From contig JASBNA010000036.1 in assembly GCA_038087015.1 (NCBI GenBank), positions 186,001 to 250,000 on the forward strand: DNA of 64,000 nt, read 5' to 3'. The translations under genes and the position numbers were made by a program. Below, one piece after another: positions 35,488 to 46,325 of the stretch (position 1 is its first letter; every line of letters begins with the position of its first letter). The notes below the pieces were generated by a model that worked only from the letters and a program-made list of their open reading frames with translations, had not been told where the DNA came from and ran no database searches. Origin of the DNA: Cerrena zonata (lineage: Eukaryota > Basidiomycota > Agaricomycetes > Polyporales > Cerrenaceae).

Positions 35488-36926
35488 CTAGACACTCCAG
35501 TTTTCTGTTTCATTTCCCTTGCCATGATCTGTCACTTCATGATGGGTAAAGCTTGAGCTGTCAGAGGCTTGCTGACTTATTCGATGCGACGGCTCAAGCG
35601 AGGTTTCAGACTTGATCGTGTATAGAGAGACCGGAAACGGGGAGTGAAGGGTATGGTGTCGTACTCCGGATCGTAATGTGTAACTGCTAGATGTGCGAGT
35701 TGTGCGAGTAGTTCTGCTTTGCGCTGTTGATGTATCGCTACTAGTATTGTTGTTCGTGCTGCGAAGGATAACATACAAAAATACGATTCCCTGAGAATTC
35801 GTGCTCATCAGGATTGGATTGCATCACAGGTTGCAGAATATACGTACAATCGTAGGGGGAAGCTATTTATCATACTGGTAAGTCGATTTTGATTGATACA
35901 GAAGCTAGAACGGAATTACCATGTTGAAGATTATGTATAACGCGTGACTCCTTGCTATGGCCAAGACGAGCGCCACAAAGAGCAGTAAGGAATACAGAAG
36001 TGCTAGGCCCTCATCAGCGACATCTATACCAGGAAATAACTTTACTAACCTGATTCTATGACCAGCGCCAAGGTATCTGTCAGACGTCGCGAAGAAGTAG
36101 CAGCAGTTTGGAAACGATTTAGTAGGCGGTGAGCGGTGGCGATCTTGAATACAATCAGAGCTAAGTCGACAATTGGCTTCAGTAGATTAGAGCATGAGAA
36201 GAAAGGTTAAAGCGCACAGGTACAAATGAAATTGAGTCCCAATGTCAATGCAAAGAATGCCAGCAACTGTGAGGATGGCGCGAAGAATCCGGAAGCTGGT
36301 GGGTTGGCAAAGAGGGACGTGGACCATACAATCCAGATAGACTTCGCAATGTCTGCACAGCAGAGTACGCAAGGGAATAGAATGACGCGCCAATCTCTGC
36401 TCCATATCACGTAGGTTCGGAAGACCTGGATGCATATATTAGGCAAGACCATCCAAATTCATATCATACAGCTCACGATCAGGAAGTCCATGGTAATGGT
36501 AGTGATAATGTACCCGGTCATCTTGAGAACATTAAGTCTGTTGTTCACTACGCCGTAATATTGATTCGCAAATTGGGCATTATCCGGATGGGATGTGAAT
36601 GCAACAGCCACACGAGCAAGATCAGCTGCTAAATGCTAAGATAAAAGTGAGTTCTATATTCAAACAAGGATAACCAGTCGCGTACCATGGTAATCGAGAC
36701 AAAGCTAACGGCAAGGGTAGCGATAAAGTACTTCGAAATGCGGGTCCTGTACCCTTGCTTGAGTAGCACTCGAAGACCCTGAGGCAACAATGCGATATAA
36801 GCACCTAAATTCAAGGGGAAAGGTTATATGAGCTAAGTATGGAAGATCACAAGAAACAGGCTTACCATATACGACTGCCTCCCATAATGTTCCACCAAGC
36901 TCGGCACTTGGAACAGAGATACTCAT
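35488..36926 (-). CDS. Basidiomycete seven-TM membrane protein
   Basis: Polytopic protein of a family common in Agaricomycetes, function unknown. Exon 1 is MSISVPSAELGGTLWEAVVYG and continues after an intron as AYIALLPQGLRVLLKQGYR (TM1). Further hydrophobic segments are YFIATLAVSFVSITM, the TGYIITTITMDFL region, FRTYVIWSRDWRVILFPCVLC (a cytoplasmic R-x-Y-x-I-W motif typical of the family), QLLAFFALTLGLNFICTC, and LLYSLLLFVALVLAIARS. The hydrophilic Ser/Thr-rich tail ends NETENWSV. A Met three codons further upstream (36935) is an alternative start. Short introns throughout. Likely plasma membrane or secretory pathway. Confidence 0.78.
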
Positions 36927-38487
36927 AGCATACAAGATAAATTAGAGACCAAGACCGTAGTGAATGATGTAAACAGGGCAGAGAAAGATATGTCAGTATG
37001 TCGCGAGTTTATAAAGAGGAGTTACATGTGCCTCAATTCAGGCTACCCAGTAGATGGATTACCATCGGCGCAACATGGACATAGACTAGACAGATGTGAT
37101 GGGTCTCGCCGCGATATTTCCTTTTCTTTGCTACCCATCATTGATCGAAAGATGCACATAACTGTCTTAGGGCGTACGGAGACAGCTTGATCTTGCCTTG
37201 GTATGAAGGATTAACAAATACTGATATATCAAGGACGCGATCACACGGTATATAAGGGACACGGTATGGTGTTCGACAGCGAACCGGCCGCCATGAGCCC
37301 TTGCAGAGGGAACGAGACTGAACAAGACTGTGTGCTTCACTGGCATGGAGCGTATAACCAACAGTGGTGGTGATTAGAGGGTCAGAAGGAACATCCCAAA
37401 ACAAACCTTAACTTTCGTTTGATCCGTAGGCAAACCGGCATCACGACTTATGTGACGTCGATCCCGTACTAAAGAGGCAAGGTCAGTTAGCATCTTCACG
37501 AGCGATCATCCACCTTGCAGGACGTCTTCGCAGAGACAACTGTGGTGCAGATATGTAGTTCAACTTGAGTTTGATCGCGTCATAAAGGAGTATCGAAATG
37601 GACAGTTAATGTTCTCGAGGTACTTATACCACGACCAGTTCTTTAGGCTCTGACAGCTCGAGTAGTAGATGTACTAGTACAAAAGGCCTTCAGCATGATT
37701 GATGATCAGTATTGAGTGGGTTCTGACCTTCAAGTCTCAAATACGGAGGATAATGTCGATAGCTAGCTATACCCATCTTGGAAAGAAAGCCCACACTATA
37801 CTGTAGGGACTCCGAAATCCAGTTTCAGGTCAGGGCAAGCGACTTGACTATTCTGTACGTTGACTTTCAAAGCTTGAGGTTTGAGGCCTGAGGTTTGAGC
37901 TGAGACAAAGTGACAATAACAATGACAATAATGAACGAAAGCACAACTTTTCCGTGCTGGAGCGCAGATAGGGTTTGGTACACATCACTGCTGTCACGGT
38001 GCGGTCGTGGTGATAGAGGAAAAGGTTCGATCGGGTTCAAACTGATCGATCAACCCCTTCCAAGATCATCTACTATACCCCAAGTTTGGTTCAAGTTACA
38101 GTATCAGCATTTAAAATCGTTCGTACCTGCACTTCACGGCTAATTAATGATCGAAACGACTGCTTCAATGGACGTGACATTGACATGATACACCATTTCT
38201 ATCACAACAACGCCCATCACGGCGAAGTCGGAGACATTGAATGTATCATGTTGACACTGCAATACATCTTTGAAAGCACATAGTGGCCGCCGCCGTCACC
38301 ATATTGGGTACGAAGAGAGAAGAGGAGATAAAGTGACACACTCTAAGAAACCTCGGAGTGCTCGGCTAACTTCCGCGATCCAAACTTTGCTTTATATTAG
38401 GATGCTGTAAGAGTCCTACAAAATGTAGAAAGCACACAAGAAGCGATAGAAAAAAGGAATGTGCGGAACCTGCCTGAAGAACGGGTT
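36927..38487. other. Intergenic region, no supported gene
   Basis: About 1.56 kb between the starts of one minus-strand gene and the stop of the next. Short ORFs on both strands (for example 37138-37404 and 37910-38143) show no domain or coherent splice structure. No repeat or RNA gene was evident. Confidence 0.5.
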
Positions 38488-40553
38488 CTAAATAGTATAG
38501 CGGAAATCAGGGTGCTTGTCACCCAACTCAACCCATGAACGATCATGGACCTTTCCCTCGGCGTCGGTGTATCGAGCCAACAGCCGTGCACGATTTCGAC
38601 GTTTAGTGTTGTTTGCTTGAGTCAAATAGGCGAAGTTTATCAGGGAGCCCAAGACCAATCCAGTGGAGCTAGGTTGAAGTCAATTAATAGCCACTTTGAT
38701 GACCGCAGAAATGAAGGCTTACAATACGATGTTCAGAATTGTCGCACGTTTGAACTTTGGACCTTCATTCGAAGGGAAACTCCAAGTAGCTAAAATACCG
38801 CCCTACGACAAGAAACAAATCATGATCAATACATCTTACAAATAGTTCAATTTGAACAATGCTCACAGCGTTCGTAGACACAAAGCCAATTGCGACTGCG
38901 GTTGCACGTCGATAATATGGCTCGGAATTATTGGCAATCCATGCAGAAATGACAGGAGCAGTGGCATACACGCCTGGGACAGATAAGAATAGTGAACCGT
39001 AGGCTACAGATACTCGATCTGCCGCTAAGAATATTGCAAAGCCAGTGACCGAGAGAAGACCGAATATGACTGCAGGAGCAGTACGAGTGCGATAATGATC
39101 GGAGAAGTATGCACCAACCAAGGAAACTGAAAGAGATTTTCAATAAACATAAACCTTTACGTGGAGTTTCTTGATACTTACCAATGAAAGCAACCGCAAA
39201 AGGAGGGACGCTGAGAAGTTGAGTACGAGTTGCGCTGAACCCGAGTTGCCTTACTATGGAGGGCAAGAATAGTGCTTGTGCATAGACAGTGAGACCGTTT
39301 CCGAAAAACATCAAGAATGCGATGATGACGTGTGGCGAGGACAGTGCACGGTAGACTTCCCACATGCTGAAAGGTTCATGGACAGCAACAGTGGGTCGAT
39401 CTCTGGCCAGCCGACGAGTAATAAGGCTATAGTCAATGAGGTCAGCTGAAGACTCGGTTTGAGTAGACGAAACCATACTCTTTTTGAGTTTGGGTCAAGA
39501 AACGAGAATCTTGCGGTGTAGAAGGTACAAGGAAGTATGAGATGAGTCCAACGACTACAGTGAAAAGCCCCTCCTGAAAGATACCATAAACTGAAGATCA
39601 TCGCTACAAAGGAGGGAAAAGGTAACTTACAATGATGAAGATCCACGCCCATCCGGGCTTACCACCTAGACCATCCATGTTCTGGATTCCGGCGGCAAGC
39701 AATCCCGAAAAAGCACCTGAGAGAGACGCTGCAGAGAAGAAAAGTGCAATCCTGTGATCGAATTATAAATAATAATCTGATGTGCCAATAGCAGATATCC
39801 TGACCGCAAAGACAGCTCCTCTCTCGTATAGAAACCTGAAAGGTATAGCACGATACCAGGGAACATGGGACCTTCGACAAGACCTAGGAACGCACGAGCG
39901 GTAACGAGACCAGCGTATGATGTGACGACACCTAAAGTCGGGTCAATATGTCTAATTTGGTGCTGATACCAGTTCATTGAACTGACCGTGGAGTGTTACA
40001 ATGACGCCCCATATAACGAGGAGGGTGGGCATAAGGACACTAGGTCCAATTTTTCGTAGAAGCAGATTAGACGGCAGTTCTGCTGCAATGTATGGTCTAA
40101 ATGCTATGTCAGTATGTCACAGGAGTTCGGATGTGTGGGCCGCATACGAACACAAATGTCACGGTTACGGCTACTTGATACTGGTGATCAGTGAGATGTA
40201 GGCCCGTTTGAAGACCAGCAACACGAGCATTTCCTACAATGGAAAGGTCAGCTCGCTTCCCATGATGACATCCGTTTCTACGTTAGTACTTACCAATATT
40301 AGCTCTGTCCTGGAAATGATGGGTGTGAGTAAGTTTCATGAAGATGGGCTCGAATGCTTACCAGAAATGAGAGTAGGTAAAACAATGTCATCAACGGTAG
40401 CACTGTTAGGTCCAGTTTGCGCACAGCTTGTTTCTCTGGAATTGAGTCCAAGGGATATATATCCCTAGACTCTCTGCTGGATTCCCATTCCGAAGACGTG
40501 TTAGTAGGTGCCTCTCTGAGACTCTTTGGAGGTGCGCCGCCTGCTTCAGACAT
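38488..40553 (-). CDS. MFS transporter, anion:cation symporter (allantoate permease-like) family
   Basis: Plasma-membrane symporter of the Dal5/ACS type that imports small organic anions such as allantoate, nicotinate or related vitamins. The acidic N-terminus MSEAGGAPPKSLREAP precedes the family signature KLDLTVLPLMTLFYLLSFL and its DRANIGNARVAGL continuation. Next come VTFVPYIAAELPSNLLLRK (the ELPSN motif of this family), RAFLGLVEGPMFPGIVLYLS and GWAWIFIIEGLFTV. The second half contains FLMFFGNGLTVYAQALFLP, VGAYFSDHYRTR, WIANNSEPYYRRATAVAIG and NAGGILATW. It ends GDKHPDFRYTI. About twelve TM segments in total. Many short introns; no frame break noticed. Substrate not assignable. Confidence 0.92.
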
Positions 40554-41087
40554 AGCAAACTAAATTTTGAAAAATTCGCCAGAGGGAAAGAGGGGAACTA
40601 TACAAGCCTGGGGGTCATTTTGATGTCATGATATATGTTCGATTGCCTGTGAAGCGAAGCGAAATGGACAACGTAACGGTCTAAAGGCGGCCCATACGGG
40701 TTGACATGGTACTATATTCAACGCGACAATCGCCCTTTAGATCTACGGAAAGAATCCTAGAGGGGAAGTTCTCGTGGGATCAGTAACCGAAATACCCCCA
40801 TCTTTCCACTGTTTCTATTGAACATGGTCTGAATTACACAGCACCCGTGCGATGAGAGACTTTGCTAAACTTCGGGATATAGTCAATTCAGTTTTATATA
40901 GTCCCTACGCTCTGGACCATTGGCACAGTGTGACCCTCGCTAATTAGCTTTGGAGTGGCAATTTTTGGCTCGGGAGGCGAAACGATCATGACGGACAAAA
41001 CCGAGAATGGAAAACACTTGTGGCGCATACGAGCGCTGGCGACCTTCTACACAACTTCTTGCCTGCTGTTAGTCACCGGATTTTCAG
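40554..41087. promoter_or_regulatory. Divergent intergenic region between MFS and HIT genes
   Basis: About 530 bp separates two outward-reading genes, so both promoters should lie here. TATA-like words occur (for example TTTATATAG near 40893). No specific factor site is claimed. Confidence 0.45.
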
Positions 41088-41787
41088 ATGACTTCCTTTA
41101 TCATTCAGGCTCATGAAGGGAGACCACTGCCAGAGTCTTGGAAACAAGATCCCAATTGTCCATTTTGTCGCATCATAAAAGGGGAATTGCCTGCTTTCCG
41201 TGTTTACGAAGACGACAAGGTAATAGCAGTTTTAGGTTAGTGCGTGGTAACGGGATGCTGCTCACGGACTCCCTGATCACTCCTGGTCTTAAGATATCCT
41301 ACCTTTGAGAAAAGGTCATACTCTTGTGATTCCCAAGGCGCATTACAGCCGTGTCTCTGAATTGCCTTCAGAATACGCTGCTGCAACGGGGGCCGCCATA
41401 TCCCATGTTTCGAACGCCTTAACTAAAGGTCAGAAACGTGTTTCTACTTGTGCCTAACTGACTGGCCGGCTTTTACGTATAGCATTGGACCATACAGGAT
41501 TGAATGTGGTTTGTAACCAGGAGTATGCTCAAGCAGTCCCACACGTGAGCATTTGTTTATGTCAATGCCGTACAAATGTCTAACCTTTAAAATTCGCTTC
41601 TCTTCGTCAGGTCCATTATCATATCATACCATCACCAAGGTTTGACAGCAATGTCCTCGATCGAGCAGATCATGTCACAATACCGCTGTCACAGAAGGAG
41701 ATGCACAAGAAAGAGTTCGAGAATCGAAACGAACTAGAAGAAGACGAGGCTAAGGATCTACTTACTCGCCTTCATGCCCGACTATAA
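41088..41787 (+). CDS. HIT-family (histidine triad) nucleotide-binding hydrolase
   Basis: Small dimeric hydrolase acting on nucleotide phosphoramidates or dinucleotides. Four exons read as one frame: MTSFIIQAHEGRPLPES, then CPFCRIIKGELPAFRVYEDD with a zinc-type CxxC, DILPLRKGHTLVIPKAH, GLNVVCNQEYAQAVPHVHYH and IIPSPRF. The HVHYHIIP block is the HxHxHxx active-site triad. A charged helical C-terminal extension (KEMHKKEFENRNELEEDEAK) ends LLTRLHARL. The size, about 170 residues, is somewhat longer than minimal Hint proteins because of that tail. Start chosen at the first Met before the conserved CPFC region. Family certain; the substrate class (Hint versus Fhit) is less so, though the CPFC motif favours Hint. 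Confidence 0.93.
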
Positions 41788-42026
41788 GCAACTGTGTACT
41801 TTTTGCTTACACTTACTTGCACAACATTGTTTCAATACAGACCACGTTTCCGATCCCAGTCGAGGCTTCAAACTTCAGTCGTCATGTCAACTATGGCTCC
41901 GAGAATTCCGTACTTCGCAGCTCAGTCTAGCGCCTAGTCAAGCAATACAAGTGGTGTCCCGTTCATTCAGACGTATTTGAAACGACTAAACCTTACTACA
42001 AAACTATATCGTCCGTTGGTCTCAAA

Positions 42027-43906
42027 TCACATCTTGACCGACAGGATTCCTTCTCCCTTCCACGCATCATCCCATCCCAATCCGCTTCGGTCCCATGTTC
42101 CTTCTTCTTGCCCATGCGAAACCCAGCCCAGAACATCCATGACAACCCCTGCAGCCCGAATGAAGATAGTTCCGTCCATTTTGCTTGTTCCCTTGTGCGT
42201 TTCTTTGCCATTAGGTAGGAAAGCACCAATTGCACCACCGGCGGGAGTCGTACCGTACTTTTGAGCAGCATAATAAAGTGCGCGTATGGCTTTGACTGTA
42301 TGAGCATCTGGAGCGTGAAGGACGGACGCCGTGATGACCGGCCATGGGTTCGAAGTTGCATCCTTTCGGGGATCTCCTATTGCGGTAGAGTATGGTTCAG
42401 AACCGTGCTCGAAGTTCGGCGGGTGTGGGTTCGCTGTATATGACATTAGGAGCTCGGGATCAATCCTCGGTCGACCGCGTAAAAGCAAGAAGATCAAGAG
42501 GATGGGAACGGTTGCACGCAATAACAGGGCTTTCGATTCTGCTTTGGGGATTGCATTCAACAACGAAGGGACGAAGAGTGATGCATTTAGCATATGCATC
42601 AGGAAGAAGTCCAAACGTGGCTTTCGTCCTGGTTTACCGCTCCCAGCGAATAACAACGTTGTAACCCATAATAACTCCTCGACTTTGGCATCCAGCTCTT
42701 TCTGACCTTTGGATATGTCTACTTTCCACAAGGCTGACAATCGCTTGATCTCTTCGGGTCGTCCGTCTTGCAAGACATCTCGAATACGTTTACTCAGTAA
42801 CGCATCTGGGTCGTACGGCATCACAGGTTGAAGTGTCGGAGAGTCATATGCCTCTCGAAGAATAGATAGCAACGATCTACCCGTGCTTGGCTGACGATGA
42901 CTTGGATCTGCTGCTTTGGACTCCTCTCCGCCTGATTGGTTGCTCAATTCTTGAAGATCGAAGATCTGCGGAGTAAACGAGTTGTGCACTACTGCTTGTG
43001 CGAGTGCTGATACAACGTGCGGCGTTACTATTTATTTGGTAACCAGTGAAGGGAGAACTTTACCTTGGGCTACCATAGCGTCACTACCGAATTCGGCACC
43101 GTACTTCCCGAGACATGTCAGCATTGATCTCGATATAAGCAGCAAAGGCACTCACACCGGTCTGGATCATGGGATGGACGCTACATAGACACCGTGCTTA
43201 GACGTCAATTAAGTAAAACTCTATTCTTGCACTCACGCTCCGCCGAGGAATCTGAATAACATATCTGATCCATTTCCGTTTGCTGCGTGCGAAAAGATAT
43301 AGTCTTCCAAAACTTGTCCAACGCTCGAGTTTGCTATTTCCTTAGTAAAGAATTCAAGATAATCGGCATAAAGGCTGTCGATGATGTCATTACCATATTT
43401 CTTACTCGAAGTAGTCAATTACTCACTGATCATAATCCGTTCCTAAATATTGAGTCCAGTTCTCCTTTGTAATCGTAATAGTGAAAGGTTCTTTCCTCGG
43501 CATGGTCTTGTCATAATGAAGTGGTTTCAGAGATCCCCTTTCCTCGTCATAAATATCCTGCAGCAACTTGGCCGGCGCACCAAGATCGTATACAGCTAAC
43601 AAGCTGTACTCGTACATATGAGGTCATCAATTCAACGGACCAATCATGATAGGGGACTTACTGATGACTGAGATGGTTATGGAATCCATTCTTGTACAAA
43701 GCATGATGAGTTTGCCTGTCCTGTTCAAGTAAACGTTCGACAGTCGCTTTGGACTCTGCAGTTGCGCCAGGTATATTCAAGATACCCTGACTGATGGTAG
43801 GTGGAAGAAAAATAGACATGGTGGGTGTTGTGTGGAAGTAGCGTCGAAATGCTTGGGAATGACCCAGTCTAGTTATTAGAACGGATCTATATACCACTGA
43901 CATCAT
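42027..43906 (-). CDS. Questin oxidase-like (AflY/DUF4243) Baeyer-Villiger-type enzyme
   Basis: Member of the questin oxidase-like family, cofactor-poor oxidative ring-opening enzymes typified by AflY and GedK. Exons encode TVERLLEQDRQTHHALYKNG, NHLSHHLLAVYDLGAPAKLL, ENWTQYLGTDYDHLYADYL, FFTKEIANSSVGQVLEDYIF, SHAANGNGSDMLFRFLGG, SVHPMIQTG, and YGAEFGSDAMVAQG. A 320-codon uninterrupted last region contains HAPDAHTVKAIRALYYAAQ. The His-rich motifs and the HPxIxxGxGxEF-like block are family hallmarks. The start at 43906 gives MMSVVYRSVL with RRYFHTTPT just before the core, which looks like a mitochondrial presequence. A later Met (MSIFLPPTIS) would omit it. No polyketide synthase is nearby, so its pathway is open. 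Confidence 0.88.
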
Positions 43907-44219
43907 GGAAGACGCCGCTCAAGCACATGGGTCATCAGACCAAGTACAGGTATTTAAGTGGCGGGCGTGGTATTGGAATTGGTGGGGCAAGTTGGACGCG
44001 TATAGCACGGCAGAGGTGACATATCAGATGCGCTGACTGTGCTGACCAACCTTAGAGATGTCGCGGTGGCGTTCGGTTGCTCTTCAACTTACGTTGAAGA
44101 TCTCAATCTCAGTCTCCGATCTGAGACGCATGTGGCAATCTCCGCAACCAAATGTCTATTTTCCAACCGAAATAGCAACAAGTGCTTTCGAGCAATTAGA
44201 ATGGAAGCATTCAACTCTA
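43907..44219. other. Intergenic region upstream of questin oxidase-like gene
   Basis: About 310 bp between two minus-strand genes. It presumably carries the promoter of the questin-oxidase-like gene. No distinctive element seen. Confidence 0.4.
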
Positions 44220-45265
44220 TCATTCCAGTCTCGAGGTCAGTAAGCCCCCAAGGAACGACAGGATCTCGTCGGCAATGACTTCGAGATGCGTCTCACTGAG
44301 GTAAGGTTATGAAAATGGGGCACCAACGACAACGCTACAGCACTCACATAGCAAAATGACCCGAGTCAACGAATACAATCTTGGCATTAGGGATATCTCG
44401 TCTGTAAGCTTCTGCGCCTGGAGGAATGAATATTTGATCGTTTTTACCCCACACTGCTAGGGTCGGTGGCTGATGTGCACGGAAGTACTCCTGGAACTTT
44501 GGATACAATGCGAGATTCGTCTGGTAATCAAAGAATAAATCCAATTGGACGTCTGCATGGCCGGGACGTGTCATCAGATAGTAGTCCAAATGGTAAGTTT
44601 CAGGAGCAATGACTCCTGGGTCAGGGACACCAGTAACGTACTATAAATCGTGTTTGGGAGTTCGTTCAGCGTGCGACTATGGGAGATATCAATGGTGGCA
44701 CCTGAGATTTTGTACTCTCAAACGTTAACAATTGTTATCTCGTTGCCCTTGAGAATCTTTCCAATAGGCCCTCAGACTGTCCCAGAAGTCACCCAGCCCC
44801 TGCAGGTACGCATTACCGTTCTGAGTGATGATCGCAGTCACACTACCAGGACGGTCTAACATCAACCTAGATGGAAGTATCATCAGAATTAAGTTGGAAT
44901 GGTTGGGAAAGTCGGGCATACCTCAATCCCGTAGGTGCCCCATAGTCGAAAATATAGATCGCATATTTCGTAAACTTTAGTGCATCTACGAACGCTCCAA
45001 TGGTCTTCGCCAAAGATTCAAAGGTATACGTATAACCCCTTGACTCCGGCACGACAGTGAAGCCAAATCCAGGGAGGTCAGGAGCAACCACATGATACTT
45101 CGTAGCCAGTCTCGGGATGAGATTACGGAATTGGTGAGAGGAAGAAGGGAATCCATGTAGTAGAAGGATTTTGGGAGCTGATATACGCCCAGCTTCTCTA
45201 TAGAAAATGTCGATCCCACCATCAACGGTGATCCTGTTGTTTTGAGGGATGATTTCCTGGGACAT
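44220..45265 (-). CDS. Alpha/beta hydrolase with Asp nucleophile (epoxide hydrolase/dehalogenase-like)
   Basis: Begins MSQEIIPQNNRITVDGGIDI. The oxyanion motif HGFPSSSHQFRNLIP and PDLPGFGFT follow, then the nucleophile strand YIFDYGAPTGLR, where Asp replaces the usual Ser/Cys. After the cap come the acid region WGKNDQIFIPPGAEAY and the catalytic His in DSGHFAM. The C-terminus is ADEILSFLGGLLTSRLE. This triad type is that of epoxide hydrolases and haloalkane dehalogenases. Around 44722-44738 the frame changes between SQGQRDNN and LTFESTKSQ with one base too few and no intron to explain it. It is either a sequence error or a damaged gene. A Met ten codons upstream (45295) is an alternative start. 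It follows the questin-oxidase-like gene on the same strand. Confidence 0.82.
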
Positions 45266-46325
45266 TGTATATGCGATACGGACTGAGGACTTCAAAGGTT
45301 TGTGCTTTAGGTACCTCTGAGGGAGCCCATTTTATACTCCTAGACACTAAGAACTTTTTCAGGGACAATCTAGATTCGTGATTCAGTTCGAGCCTGCTCT
45401 CACAAGGACGCACATTACTCACCATTTGTTCACCAAACTCGCGTCGAGTTCAATAGTGATGTGCAACTTATCAATTCAGAGGATCTAACGATGTTCTGGT
45501 TAGCGATGCACATCCTTCACATTACCTATGGCCATCGGTCTTCGATCATCTAGCTGAGGAAGAAACCACGAATTAAGCCAACAAGTGACAGACAAAAGTA
45601 CAAAGTTTACTAACCCTCCCTTCGAAGCGCCAACAACATTACACAACCACTCCTCCGACTCGGAAACAAATCGCTCAAGAAAACAAATGTCCAAGAGAAA
45701 AAATCGCGAGATGCATGCAGATTCAGTGTAACGACCATAAGCCTATAAGGTTAATAGTACATCATCATAGCACAATAGAACAATAAAACAAAAGAACAGT
45801 AGAGAGAAAGACAAGAACATGCGAGTGTGGATGAGAGAGAGCCTGAGAGGGTGAAAGAAACTAGTGAGATGAGATATTGAAATACTGTACGAGTATATGT
45901 ATGCTGCATACTGTATACAATGTTCATGACGACGACGATGTGAATGATGAGATCGATGAGATGCGAGTACGAAAACTGTAGTTCCTGTCATAGCAATGCG
46001 AACTGACGAAAAGAGAAACCTGCGACGAAGAAAACTATTCAACAAGCCCCAAGAATGTGTGTTGGGGTGGTACGAGCCTAAATTCCTGGCAAGGAAGCAA
46101 GAAGGGGTAGGAAAACATCCTATAACACGGTTGGTTGCTGACGACGATGTCGGTAGGCAAACCGACCGTTACGAGTTGTAGGAGGCCTTGACGTGATGCA
46201 GTATGCCACTAAAGGGCTTACTCTGGTTTATGATCGCCAGTTTCCATATCTCAAAGCCATGGATTGGGAAAAGAGAGAAACCAGCGATCGAAAAAATCAC
46301 CATAACCGTAAAGTGCTGTCTGAGC
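45266..46325. other. Intergenic region with simple-sequence stretches
   Basis: About 1.06 kb. It includes purine-rich, GA/GAT-biased text at roughly 45790-45965 (repeated GAGA, GATGA and GACGAC words). ORFs here are short and unrecognisable. It holds the 3' side of MPS1 and the promoter side of the hydrolase gene. Confidence 0.5.
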
